Source of the DNA: Homalodisca vitripennis
Taxonomy: Eukaryota > Arthropoda > Insecta > Hemiptera > Cicadellidae
Length of the DNA: 64,000 nucleotides
Assembly (NCBI RefSeq): GCF_021130785.1
Contig: NW_025776217.1
Span: 62,001 to 126,000 of the forward strand
Reading direction: 5' to 3'
Shown: positions 28,955-38,510 of the stretch, in pieces
Layout of the letters: each line of letters begins with the position of its first letter
How positions within the stretch are numbered: position 1 is the first letter of the stretch
Program-made: the position numbers and the translations under genes
The notes under the pieces: model-generated
The model's database searches: none
What the model saw: the letters and a program-made list of their open reading frames with translations, nothing else
Told to the model about the DNA's origin: nothing

Positions 28955-29791
28955 ATGGAGTCAGTTGTAGACCTACTCAATAATCAACTTACATTCAATA
29001 ATAAAGACATTGTAACGATTTTTGACGAAAACAATGTAATCTGGTTTAAGGCTAAAGATGTTTGTGAAATATTAGGTTATGAAAAAACAAAACACGCAAT
29101 TAAATTAAATGTTGATGATGATGACAAAATTCAATATTTTTACTTAAAAAACAAGGGGCTATTTGAATGGCCCCTTAACAATCTTCATCCTGACACTGTT
29201 TTTATCAATGAATCTGGACTTTATTCTTTAATTTTGAGATCACATAAAAAAGAGGCAAAAATCTTCAAAAATTGGGTTACAAAAGAAGTTTTGCCAAGTA
29301 TTCGTAAATTTGGTCAGTACAAACTTGAAAACAAGATTAAATATTTAGAGGACGAAGTTAAACACTTGCAAATTAAAGATGAAATAAAAACGGAAATAAT
29401 CGCAAAACAAAGTGTAAAAATTGACTTAATGAAACCAGACCTTGTTTGTAAAGATTTTGCTAAGAAAAAACACCATGTTTTTGTATTAATTAAGAAGAAT
29501 CACATGTGGGAATATCCTTATTACGTTATCAGAGCTCAAAAGAGAGAAATACCGAAAAGATTGAAAGAACTTGAAATTGATTACCCAGAAATGGAAATTT
29601 TATTAAGACAAGGAGATCCAAATAGTATAAATCTCTACAACCAAATGAAAGAATCTTTGAATATTTTATACAACGGAAATCATTTTACTACAAATATGGC
29701 AGAATCTCGACTGATTTATAGAATATCTAAATTACACGATGAAAATGTTAAACATTCGAATTATGATAGTTTGTTTGTAAATGTCTTTTAA
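28955..29791 (+). CDS. BRO-N domain protein with DUF3627-like C-terminus, 278 aa
   Basis: Residues about 15-115 form a BRO-N domain: VTIFDENNVIWFKAKDVCEILGYEKTKHAI, then INESGLYSLILRSHKKEAKIFKNWVTKEVLPSIRKFGQY. A coiled-coil linker (residues 117-150) leads to a C-terminal domain with HHVFVLIKKN...YYVIRAQKREIPKRLKELEI, like the DUF3627 part of insect-virus BRO/MSV199 proteins. BRO proteins bind DNA and may regulate replication or host chromatin. The family is spread by horizontal transfer among insect DNA viruses and their mobile relatives. The start context TTTCTATCTAAATGG is that of the element, so the gene is integrated in its expression scheme. Its end overlaps the zinc-protein gene by 44 bp, tail to tail. 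Confidence 0.85.
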   Translation: MESVVDLLNNQLTFNNKDIVTIFDENNVIWFKAKDVCEILGYEKTKHAIKLNVDDDDKIQYFYLKNKGLFEWPLNNLHPDTVFINESGLYSLILRSHKKEAKIFKNWVTKEVLPSIRKFGQYKLENKIKYLEDEVKHLQIKDEIKTEIIAKQSVKIDLMKPDLVCKDFAKKKHHVFVLIKKNHMWEYPYYVIRAQKREIPKRLKELEIDYPEMEILLRQGDPNSINLYNQMKESLNILYNGNHFTTNMAESRLIYRISKLHDENVKHSNYDSLFVNVF

Positions 29792-30119
29792 GACTATAGA
29801 AATGTTGAATTTCTCTTCCGCATACGCAAAGAACTGGTCTAGCAAAGATTTGTTTAGCACAATCTTTACAATATGCTTGTTTGTTGTCTTTACTATAATG
29901 GAGATTATAAAATTCTGAAATATTCTTAACCTTTTTACACCGTGTGCACTCTTTCTCTTCTAAAGTTAATTTTTCCATTTTATCATATAATTCTTTTCTA
30001 TATTTCTTATTACAATCCTTACAATAATAGCATAATCCATCTTTTCTAGTCTTATCTTGAAAAAACTTCGACAAATCTTTAAATTCTTGACACTTTATAC
30101 ATTTCTTTTGGGCCTCCAT
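29748..30119 (-). CDS. Triple zinc-motif protein, 123 aa
   Basis: Two tandem modules of the form CxxCxxxKxxxxFxxxxxxKDxxxxYCKDC occur at residues about 7-36 and 58-87. A C-terminal CVCGREIQHFYSLKRHLQTNYH C2H2-like finger follows. Such double CxxC modules are common in phage and virus proteins of the HNH-associated type, but no HNH catalytic histidines are seen. A nucleic-acid-binding accessory role is likely. The start is fixed by TTTTTTCTATATAAATGG. The frame is intact, lies between PolB and BRO, and is convergent with BRO. Confidence 0.75.
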   Translation of the reverse strand: MEAQKKCIKCQEFKDLSKFFQDKTRKDGLCYYCKDCNKKYRKELYDKMEKLTLEEKECTRCKKVKNISEFYNLHYSKDNKQAYCKDCAKQIFARPVLCVCGREIQHFYSLKRHLQTNYHNSNV

Positions 30120-30137
30120 TTATATAGAAAAAATTAC
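30117..30137 (-). promoter_or_regulatory. Start motif of the zinc-protein gene
   Basis: TTTTTTCTATATAAATGG on the minus strand is the clearest example of the T-run plus TATATAAATGG motif. It is placed directly on the start codon at 30119. Confidence 0.5.
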
Positions 30138-30302
30138 AGCTTTGACTTTTTCAATTCATATTCGTAAAAACTTCCGGTTATTTCTCAATTTTCAAAGTTT
30201 CCAAGTTTATTTAATTCGTCTAATATATCAGATTTTGCTTCATTTTTATAGCCATACGGTACTGTATCGATCTTATTTTCTAGGACAATTCTCTTATCAT
30301 CT

Positions 30303-33122
30303 TTAAGCGTTCAGTGCCAGCTTGTTTATGGTAACAGTGTACAACTCATGTTTATAACTTTTGATGACTGTCATCTCCCTAAATTCTTCTTTATCTTCGA
30401 ACAAACATCTCTTCAAGTTTTCGATATTTATTGTTTTATTTACAACGCTTCTCTTAATTCCTTTACACCTAACTGGGTTTTTATCTAGATATTTGTACGA
30501 GTACATCTTAGACCTTAAACCACAAAATTCTTCTAATACTTCGCTATTTAACTCATCTTTGAATTTCCCTATTACCTTCTTATTTTTAGTAGTGAAACAT
30601 TCATGATCTTTTGGATAATCACTTGTATCAAACACATCTAAATTTTCTTTAATAATTTTAAAAGGATCTCGTTTCAGTTCTAGGAAATAACTGTCTGTAT
30701 CCATGTAACACAGATTCAAATCTGGATCAAAACTCTTTAATTTTTCATAATAAAATTTATACATTAACAACTTTGACAAATCAAGAACTGAAAACCCTAT
30801 GTAAATCGGCTTGTTAAATTTTACCTTCTGTTTGTACATGTGACTCGCTATACAGTTGTCGTCAAAGATAGTGAAGCATTTGAAATTTGTCTTCTTGGCA
30901 TGTTTCATTGAAAATTCTTCATGTGCGAGTTTGATATCACATCTATTTCGCACATTTTCCATACTTTTTCCAAAAACAGAGTTGTTCATTAACTTGTAAA
31001 AGTCCTTCTCAAAATCACTTGTAGCTTTGGTCCTCATATTAGTATTAAAATCAATGTACTCTTTCATAAAAGGCTTCTGATCGAATGCAATAACTCTATT
31101 CACATGTTTTAACACCATTCCTTGTTCGAGATAGAATTTCAAATTTCTCGAATGAACAACGTATTCAGTTTTATCCAGTAGAGTTGTGCACAACTTGTTT
31201 TTAAAATGTTCAGGAGCAAGAGGCAAATCTTTATGATTTTCATGTAAATTTGTTGGATATCCTAGATCAACTTCAAGAATATAGCCATAATCTTCGTCGC
31301 CAGCGAGTTCTAAAATTGTTTCTTGCCATTCTGCTGTTGTATATGTTTTCGGGTTCATCCACTTGATTTCGTTATATGGTAAATTTTGCATAAGACCATA
31401 ACCATAAAGATTATTGGCATCGACGTACAACAGATAGCTTTCTGGTTTTGTCTTATCGAAATCTTTCAAATATTTGTTATTTGCTTTAACATATCGTTTA
31501 ATACATTGAGAAATGCCTCCGCGAATACCTTTTTCAATCATTAAATACATATCGTAATCGTTTATCAGCTGGAGCTCAATTTTCGTTAATTTTAACATTG
31601 CGTCCCAAGCAAGACTTGGAGCTGTTAGATAATGTGCCGGATCAAGTTTATAGCAATTTAAGCAAATATTTCTGAAATTTTCAAATATATCAGCGAGCAA
31701 TAGTACATCTTGGATATTGTACAAATCAGAGTAATTTCCAAGATTTTTCTCTTTTAATTTGTTCCAAACGCTCAAGTAGTGTTGATAATCTTTCTCAGAT
31801 ATGCTCTCGCCTGTCAAAAGTGAATAGAAATCTTGAATTTTCAGCTCTTCTGTGTAATCAAGTTTTTCAATACTATCGATAAATTCGTAAGGAAATATAC
31901 CTTTCCCAGATAGAATTTTAAAGATTTCTTCTTCGTCATTTGGTTGTCTTTCTAGAATTGCGTTCAGACCATCTTGTATAAAATGATTTGTATGTTTGAA
32001 GTCTTCTTTCTTTAGATTTTTAGCTAACTTTTCTATAGACGAGGCCATGAATCTGAACGTGTCTACGAACGAAAACTTGATGAATTTTCTTGGCTTATCA
32101 CCTTCGAATTCATATCCATATCCTGAATTTACTGAATAATTTATATATTTTTCATCTGTGTTTGTGATCAAATCAACATTTCCATATTGTTTAGCCATCT
32201 CTTTTATGTACAAATGAGTATCGTAATTTGACATATTGTGACAGAAAACTGGAATATTTTGAGGAAATTTGAGATTCAAGTTACAAGATAAATGAGCTGA
32301 ACCTCTAAATTTACCTGTTAAATGACAATGATCTCGTACTTTTTTTCTTGTTTGATTATCAAAACCCTCACATTCACAAATATGACAAAGACTGGAATTT
32401 TGGTATGCTAATTCTTCTTCTTCGGTCAATTTCATAGGTTTTTTGTTCTTAGAATTATATTTTGTAGCTATGTATTTTGATATTTTATTGAGTTCTTCAA
32501 ACAATTTTGCAGGAACATTTGGCAAATCTTCTTCATTTTTTGCTCGATAACATATCGGCTTGTACATACGATTGGTCACATTCGAAACTAAATATAGAGT
32601 AAAACCATAAGGAATATGCTTCTGAACCTTGGTTGTAGTCGATCTTTGTGGATTGTTTTTGCATGTGGGAATCTTCTCCAATATGCTTTCAAAATCCATA
32701 TAAATAACGTAAGGATGAGAAAATTTCTTTTGATAATTAGTAAATGTTGTTGTTTGACCTGGAAACGGCATAATTGGCTTACAAACTTCATGTTGCTTGC
32801 AAATTTCTAAATGATCTGTTAAATCTCCAGATTTGTAGAAATGGCTTAAACATCTTCTGCATAGAAATTTTTTATTTTTACACTTAGATAACTGAGAAAA
32901 TACAAGTTTGTTTAAATCTGTTATCAAAACATAATGAGATTTTTCATCTTGTTTTACATACAATAAATTGATTTCTAATTTGGCGTCATAAACTTCTGAA
33001 ATTTGCAACGGAACAATATTGAGTTTTTCATCAAAACTATAGACATTTACAGACATTTTCGGATAATTATACTTTGCTTTACTGCTTCGTTTCTCAAATA
33101 ATTGTATATCTTTTAAAGACAT
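30303..33122 (-). CDS. pPolB: Protein-primed type B DNA polymerase, main part (939 aa)
   Basis: All polymerase motifs are present. They are Exo I YMDFES (Asp143, Glu145), an endonuclease VII-like zinc module CHIC...DHCHLTGKFRGSAHLSCNLNL at 246-283, and exonuclease NYDTHL at about 299. Motif A is YVDANNLYG (Asp568), motif B is KLMNNSVFG (Lys710-Gly718) and motif C is YMDTDS (Asp808, Asp810). This is the organellar/viral PolB of Polintons, which replicates the linear DNA from a protein primer. The frame continues upstream without a break for 37 codons to an in-frame TGA at 33234 and then into 33234-34076, so the true gene is about 1,260 codons. Its conserved C-terminal tail lies in another frame at 30185-30300, indicating a 1-base lesion at about 30305. 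Confidence 0.9.
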   Translation of the reverse strand: MSLKDIQLFEKRSSKAKYNYPKMSVNVYSFDEKLNIVPLQISEVYDAKLEINLLYVKQDEKSHYVLITDLNKLVFSQLSKCKNKKFLCRRCLSHFYKSGDLTDHLEICKQHEVCKPIMPFPGQTTTFTNYQKKFSHPYVIYMDFESILEKIPTCKNNPQRSTTTKVQKHIPYGFTLYLVSNVTNRMYKPICYRAKNEEDLPNVPAKLFEELNKISKYIATKYNSKNKKPMKLTEEEELAYQNSSLCHICECEGFDNQTRKKVRDHCHLTGKFRGSAHLSCNLNLKFPQNIPVFCHNMSNYDTHLYIKEMAKQYGNVDLITNTDEKYINYSVNSGYGYEFEGDKPRKFIKFSFVDTFRFMASSIEKLAKNLKKEDFKHTNHFIQDGLNAILERQPNDEEEIFKILSGKGIFPYEFIDSIEKLDYTEELKIQDFYSLLTGESISEKDYQHYLSVWNKLKEKNLGNYSDLYNIQDVLLLADIFENFRNICLNCYKLDPAHYLTAPSLAWDAMLKLTKIELQLINDYDMYLMIEKGIRGGISQCIKRYVKANNKYLKDFDKTKPESYLLYVDANNLYGYGLMQNLPYNEIKWMNPKTYTTAEWQETILELAGDEDYGYILEVDLGYPTNLHENHKDLPLAPEHFKNKLCTTLLDKTEYVVHSRNLKFYLEQGMVLKHVNRVIAFDQKPFMKEYIDFNTNMRTKATSDFEKDFYKLMNNSVFGKSMENVRNRCDIKLAHEEFSMKHAKKTNFKCFTIFDDNCIASHMYKQKVKFNKPIYIGFSVLDLSKLLMYKFYYEKLKSFDPDLNLCYMDTDSYFLELKRDPFKIIKENLDVFDTSDYPKDHECFTTKNKKVIGKFKDELNSEVLEEFCGLRSKMYSYKYLDKNPVRCKGIKRSVVNKTINIENLKRCLFEDKEEFREMTVIKSYKHELYTVTINKLALNA

Positions 33123-33233
33123 AGGATAGTCGAACCCAGAAAATATCTCGTCATTTACAAATTTTTCATATTGTTTTACACGTTCAGGATGAAATTTTGA
33201 TTTTTCAATTGCACATCGGATAGAGTAAATAAA

Positions 33234-34076
33234 TCAATAATCATCTTCATTTTTGATATTTACACAAGCTTTCTTTACCTTGATCTCTTGTGGTAAATCG
33301 ATATATGATCCTGCGTTCATAAATTCGTGTTTATTAAGGCTCAAAATCAGTTGTTTACAGCGTTTTAATGTCCATCCAGAACCTCGATTTGGATGATTTG
33401 TCTGTTCTCGATGTGTTAATTTATTAAATTGTTTAGAAATAAAGTCGTTTACATCAAAGATCTCGTCTGCTTTTATAGTAAAGTACATTGGACAAGTTTG
33501 TGTTTCACCGTTCACTAAAGTTCGTTCGTATTCGCATTCTAAAGAGAGATATCCTTTACTATTTTTCACAGTTTCTTGAAATTTTTCGATTAAACTTTTA
33601 ATTTCTGGGCGCAAAATAGAAAGATATTTGTAAATTGACATGAAATTGTCGTACAAATTTGTTAAAATGTATTGCTTAAATAGACCGTGTATTGAGGATA
33701 AAACTTCTACATCAATGATATTTTCAGGTTTCTCATTAATCGTTTTATCAATTTCTTCGATCATTTCTGACTTAGTTTTGTCGTTAGTTTCGATAGCCAA
33801 TTTTTCAGCTATTGAATGAATTTTTTCATCATTAAATAGATTGAGATCTTTTTTACTTTCCTTAAAATTTTTCTTTAGTTCACGCAATTTTTCTATATTG
33901 TACATCTTTTCGTGACCATCGATTTGATTCTCTTTAGCCCAAGTCCTCAAATAATTTAGTTCTTTTTCATAAATATCTTTATTTTTCAGATGATTCTTCG
34001 AATTATAATGCCGAGTATAGTGATGTTCAAAAACATCTTTTTTGCAGTATGGGCACTCTATCTTTTTCCGCTCCAT
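33234..34076 (-). CDS. pPolB: N-terminal region of the Polinton PolB, separated by one TGA
   Basis: A 280-residue frame with a C2H2-like finger at the start (CPYCKKDVFEHHYTRHYNSKNH) and a helical middle. The terminal 100 residues read TCPMYFTIKADEIFDVNDFI, HPNRGSGWTLKRCKQLILSLNKHEF and KKACVNIKNEDDY. The latter is the segment that precedes the exonuclease in insect Polinton polymerases, and the frame is the same as that of the downstream PolB. The stop is therefore a point nonsense lesion (33234-33236) inside one large gene, unless readthrough occurs. The start is set by GCTCTTTAAATATGG. The 5' side is a repeat and palindrome region shared with the divergent OB-like gene. Confidence 0.82.
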   Translation of the reverse strand: MERKKIECPYCKKDVFEHHYTRHYNSKNHLKNKDIYEKELNYLRTWAKENQIDGHEKMYNIEKLRELKKNFKESKKDLNLFNDEKIHSIAEKLAIETNDKTKSEMIEEIDKTINEKPENIIDVEVLSSIHGLFKQYILTNLYDNFMSIYKYLSILRPEIKSLIEKFQETVKNSKGYLSLECEYERTLVNGETQTCPMYFTIKADEIFDVNDFISKQFNKLTHREQTNHPNRGSGWTLKRCKQLILSLNKHEFMNAGSYIDLPQEIKVKKACVNIKNEDDY

Positions 34077-34280
34077 ATTTAAAGAGCAAAAATTTGTAAA
34101 CTAAAATTTTGAGAAGTGGTGATTTTTGTGACAACTTGACACAAATCAGCACAATTTCTGGTCAAATGTTTTCAGATTGTTCTATTTAAAGAGCAAAAAA
34201 TTTGTAAAATTAAATTTTGAGAAGTAGTGATTTTTGACACAAATCAGCACAATTTCTGGTCAAATGTTTTCAGATTGTTC
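34076..34280. repeat. Two tandem units of 104 and 101 bp in the replication-gene intergenic region
   Basis: TATTTAAAGAGCAAAAA... begins at 34076 and 34180. Each unit ends CAAATGTTTTCAGATTGTTC. A third copy would start at 34281, where the palindrome begins. The first unit overlaps the PolB start motif, so the second may carry a duplicated promoter. Confidence 0.85.
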
Positions 34281-34281
34281 T

Positions 34282-34339
34282 ATTTATTATAGAAAAATCT
34301 TTTAACTAAATTTAGTTAAAAGATTTTTCTATAATAAAT
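34282..34339. repeat. 58-bp perfect palindrome at the OB-like gene start
   Basis: Arms of 29 bp meet at AAA|TTT (34310/34311); the left arm begins ATTTATTATAGAAAAATC. The right arm contains the start motif of the downstream gene (TTTTTCTATAATAAATG), so the left arm carries the same motif pointing the other way. It could extrude as a cruciform and serve as replication origin or bidirectional promoter. Confidence 0.9.
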
Positions 34340-34646
34340 GGCGGCGCTGTTACAAGAGTTGAATAAGGTTGGTGAACTAAGATTCAAAGAATATAAGAAA
34401 TTAGTGGAATTGGAAGAAAAAAAGAGATATAGAATCTTGAATTTGGAGAAAATGAAAGATAAATTCGGGTTTACAATAATTGCCGAGTTGGAAGATTGTA
34501 AAGTACACTTACCGAACAGATTTTTGACTGTTTTGGATGAAAAAAAGATTAAAGAATTAAACAAAAATGAAAAATTACACTTGGTTGTTACTGGAAAAAA
34601 GACTATTAAAGATAAAGACTGTGTTACAATTAACTTCGTGGAGTAA
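34338..34646 (+). CDS. Small OB-fold-like protein, 102 aa
   Basis: The sequence reads LEEKKRYRILNLEKMKDKFGFTIIAELEDCKVHLPNRFLTVLDEKKI...LHLVVTGKKTIKDKDCVTINFVE. The pattern YxIxxxxxxxxKFGxTIxAELxDxxVxLPxRF recalls small beta-barrel proteins seen beside insect mobile DNA-virus elements. It may bind single-stranded DNA, which would suit its position divergent from PolB and next to the palindrome. No lesion is present and the start motif TTTTCTATAATAAATGG overlaps the palindrome. The function is inference. Confidence 0.6.
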   Translation: MAALLQELNKVGELRFKEYKKLVELEEKKRYRILNLEKMKDKFGFTIIAELEDCKVHLPNRFLTVLDEKKIKELNKNEKLHLVVTGKKTIKDKDCVTINFVE

Positions 34647-34732
34647 AGATTTCGAAGATTTCTGGATTTTTTCATTAAAACAGCTTAAGAAATTAGAAGC
34701 CTACAATGAACAAAACAGCTATAGATTCGGTT

Positions 34733-34934
34733 ATTCAACATTCGAGTATTATAAATTCCACAATTTATGTTGTCATACTGTCATGAAAAATTGCTTGAAT
34801 ACAGTTTACCATAGTTTATTTAAGTAAATTGTATTGTGAATTGTTTTTACATATTTATGGTGTATTGAACAGTATTTGTATTGATTTTTGGGCTGTCCCA
34901 AAAGTGTCCTAGAACCCTCATATTCATATCTACT
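34733..34934 (-). repeat. Right TIR of Polinton copy B (202 bp matched)
   Basis: This is the inverse of 19210-19680 with a single 90-bp unit. Similarity to copy A shows that the full TIR originally extended inwards to about 34651 (AAGATTTC...CTGGATTTTTTC). It ends ATATCTACT at 34934. Confidence 0.9.
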
Positions 34935-34940
34935 AATAAC
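34935..34940 (+). repeat. Polinton target site duplication, right (AATAAC)
   Basis: Identical to 19204-19209. Confidence 0.88.
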
Positions 34941-36530
34941 TATGTATAGATGCCGATTAAAATTACATATTATTTTAACAATGTGATATAGTAACACATG
35001 TAGCTGTAGACTTGACTTTTTCCGTTCAACATAATTTCTATAATATGACAAACACAGATTTAGTTGATGGTGCATTTTATCTTATGTGTACCGAGTTGCT
35101 ATGATTATAACTATACTATATTAGAATAAATACATTTATAAACAAACTGTGTCCTATCATGTTAGGTTTCGACAATATTAGAAAGGAAAGTGCGTGTAAG
35201 AATTGAAAGAAAAATTGATATCGTACCTAGCTTGAGTACCTTATTAGCTCACCGAAACTTTATTATTTGAATATTGCCATTAAACCTATATTACTATAAA
35301 ACATGAATGTCTCTATATAGCACGATATCTCGAGAAATATTTCAACAGAAAACTTAATTTGTCATGAATATTCATTTCTAAATAAACAAGAATGGGTTCT
35401 GCGATAGTACCTGTGCATTATTGAGGCCCATTGCTCGAAAAGTCGTGTGGTGTACTGCTACTTTGTTAATATTTATAACTCAGACAACGAATGAGGTAAA
35501 TGAAACTAGCCCATATTATTATTGTCCAACTTGAGCTTGGCACATTTTAAACAGAAAAACTATAAACATTTTATAAAATTATTTTCAGATGGTAAAAGAG
35601 AAAGCTATTTTGGTTTACATTCAACGTGCTAAAATGAAAATACAATAAAATTTAATCAAATGAAATAGGCATATCAACTGCATAATTAAACAAATGATTA
35701 AATTACTGTAAATAAGAAAATTTTTTTATAAATTAAATTACGAAAAAGCAATTAAAATATACTTGTTTAAAATAATGCTTGAAATGAAAATATCAATAAA
35801 ATTTAATTTAAATTTAAAATTTTATATTAATTTGTAGAAGAAACTAACCACACTAACTGAATTGACTTTAGTTTTGTACTTTAGAGCCATTCAATGATAG
35901 AATTTTAACAATAACACAAAGTTAGTGGTATGAAAAGGTGATTTAGTTAATCGGTTTTGGGGTTTTTGCTTGAGAAAAAATCTTTCTTTAGAACCTTTTG
36001 GTACTTTAACTTTTGAGACCAGAGTGTTAATAGCTTTTGCTGAAATTGTGCAAAGCGCTTAAAACAACTACATTTAAATACTTATGCTACGTATTAATGT
36101 AGTTTTAGATTTATTTTTTATACTGACTAAAAGTATAATAATTGGATCACTAATAGAAAAGTCTGATATTATGTACGTGAAGGTGTGACGTTTTCATCGT
36201 TTGTCTCTTCCAATCCGCTTTTATCTACACTAAAATTTATACTTTTCCTTACAACCATTAGAACAGAAGGAGCAAAAATTCAAGAAAGATAGTATATAGT
36301 AGTAATGACTACTGGGACCGATAAAAACTGGATATTATTGAAAATTAAAATGTACTTTCACATACAAAGATTGTCTTTACCAACGACGTTAGTAATAACG
36401 TTCGTTAGACATAAGCTGGTCGCAAGATACAATAACTATATTGAAAATTGAATTTAATCATATTGGAGTTCTTATTTTATGAGATAATGTAAGAGAAGAG
36501 AAGCTCACTCTAATAGTTGACTTGTAATAA
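34941..36530. other. No gene seen
   Basis: AT-rich sequence with no supported coding frame or repeat. Confidence 0.5.
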
Positions 36531-36534
36531 GATA

Positions 36535-37925
36535 GACAGGACGCTTTGCAGTCCAGGACTAGTCAGCGGTTACCTATCCAGAGAATAGTCACGATCCGCA
36601 TCGCCAGTTATTGTTCCATAACGCGGTACTCACTGAAGTAAACCTTGTGCTGTTACTTATTATAATTTAAATACGATGTTCTTGGAACTAAATTCTTGGC
36701 GGAGTAATAACCTAATTGGCACGCGTATTAATTTATTTCTCGAGAACTTTGTAGCTGACCATCTTGCTGCTGATTAACATTTCGCGCGCCTTGTCCGTAT
36801 GTAAAATGTTTATTTTTCGTATTACAATTTATCCCTTTCATGCAGGAAATCTAATTTTTAATTTAATGTAAAGTAAAGTTGTAAATATTAAAATAACTTA
36901 TCTTGCTTTACGTTTTAATTGGCAGATTAATATTAATAATAGTGTAATTATGTGTTTCTGAAGAGACCTCATTGTCATGAATCTTAAGTTGTCTCGATAA
37001 ATGGCTAATACTGTTGCGAGTTTGTTAGCTAGTTCTACCGAGTCTCAGGTTTTGGCTTCGATTCTCTATATCTAATTTCGCGTTTTATATTTCTATTGAA
37101 ACTTCACTTTTTCAATTGTCTAAGTTTTAATAAGTATTAAGTTCGTATGCAAAATTCCCAATGAACGTTGGAACCATTAAGCCCACCCCTATGATACCAT
37201 TTAGATCATAATCACTCTATTTGGCCACAACGAGGAAATACATAAACTTTAACTTTTATAAGTGGTTCTTTTACGTTAATTTGTCATAAGTAAACCTTTC
37301 GAATCGAGTATTCATTTCTACTACCTAAGCGGTATCCTACCCCATGTGTTTCGTTCATTCCATACAACCTTCCCTGCAACTCTTCAGACAGACAAGCTGC
37401 TTCGAAGAACATTAATTCCAAGTGGTCACATATCCAAGGAAAAGTCATACTCGTCTTTGTTCGAACAGTTTTGATCCATAACAGCGGTACCCACAGACTA
37501 AGCCTACCCTGACTCACTTTATACAGATGGGCTGCTTTGCAGTGCAGAACTGGTCAGAGGTCACTAATCAAGCGATCAGTTACGCTCATCATTGCTTGTC
37601 ACAGTTTTCTTTCTATAACCGAGGTACCTACATGAGTAATCCTTCCATGCCCTTCATTCGACAGACGGGCTGTTTTGCAGTGCTGGACTGGTCAGAGGTC
37701 ACCCAACAAGCAAACTGTTACGCTCGTTATTCCTTGTCACAGTTCTCTTTCTATAACCGCGGTACCTACACAAGTAATCCTTCTCTGCCACTCTTCAGAC
37801 AGACAGGCTGCTTTGCATTACATGAATGTTCAGAGGTAACCCAACAAGCAAACAGTTACGCTCGTCATTGCTTGACTCAGATTTTTTTTATAACAACAGT
37901 ACTTACTACGCCAATCCTTCCTTTT
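36535..37925. repeat. Degenerate 141-bp minisatellite and outlying units
   Basis: Clear units start near 37526, 37667 and 37807 (GGGCTGCTTTGCAGTGC...GGTCAGAGGTCAC...). Older, diverged units lie near 37385 and 36540. The unit length of 141 is divisible by three, so the repeat stays open as a 169-codon frame (37527-38036) made of 47-residue repeats. I do not regard it as a gene. The rest, 36660-37380, shows nothing. Confidence 0.8.
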
Positions 37926-38299
37926 TCCTTCTTTAAAACAATGTTCTGCTTCTCCTCATACCCAGTCTTCTCCATACACCATGAACTATATACCTCTTGT
38001 AAGAGACTAGGCGACATAGAAACGATTATATACTGACAATTCCTTTATTACAGAACCGTCTATTGTGTCAGTCAAGTTTATCAGACGAGCTCTTTGTTAG
38101 TATTTCTGGAAAAATAGGTAAATAATTCAGTAGCAATTTAAAATTGATTTTTTTCAACCTGAGGCGGTGCTACAGCTCAGAGTTCTGTATGTGTCTTTTA
38201 ACAAAATGTTTAAACTGTTATTTATTCATTTGGTCGGCTGATTAGACTTAAATCGTTTCGTCACATCTTTATGTTTTATTACAAAATATATAGTCATAA

Positions 38300-38304
<5 letters not shown>

Positions 38305-38367
<63 letters not shown>
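38305..38367. repeat. (TA)n microsatellite
   Basis: About 60 bp of uninterrupted TA. Confidence 0.92.
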
Positions 38368-38370
<3 letters not shown>

Positions 38371-38510
38371 TTACACCTAAAGCAAATTATGACTTATTTT
38401 ATAATTGGTGAGACTAATAATTTCCGATCGATTTTATTATTTCAATCCTCCAATCATTATAGTTTATAAAATACTTACAATATTACAGTATTTACAAATG
38501 TATTAGTTAA

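Larger units (their letters stand above)
19210..34934 (-). mobile_element. Polinton/Maverick copy B, 15.7 kb, both ends present
   Basis: Both termini read AGTAGATATGAATATGAGGG inwards, so the element has the AG...CT ends of Polintons, with a perfect 6-bp target duplication outside. Inside are polymerase, packaging ATPase, protease, both capsid proteins and accessory genes, mostly on the minus strand. A non-LTR retrotransposon block replaces the inner part of the left terminal repeat and the two genes found beyond the capsid gene in copy A. No integrase-like frame (HHCC or DDE) is present anywhere, and the gaps between genes are too short to hold one. Lesions: two 1-base insertions and a 36-base deletion in the capsid gene, one TGA in PolB and a frameshift at the PolB end. 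Confidence 0.93.

Noticed and set aside
29748..30119. HNH endonuclease
   Set aside because: CxxC modules fit, but the catalytic His/Asn pattern of HNH is missing.
30303..34076. Two separate replication genes (zinc-finger protein plus polymerase)
   Set aside because: Both frames are collinear with a single TGA between them, and the first ends in the segment that precedes the exonuclease in insect Polinton polymerases.
37527..38036. 169-codon frame with three 47-residue repeats
   Set aside because: The 141-bp minisatellite is divisible by three; units outside the frame contain stops and no start context or homologue supports a gene.
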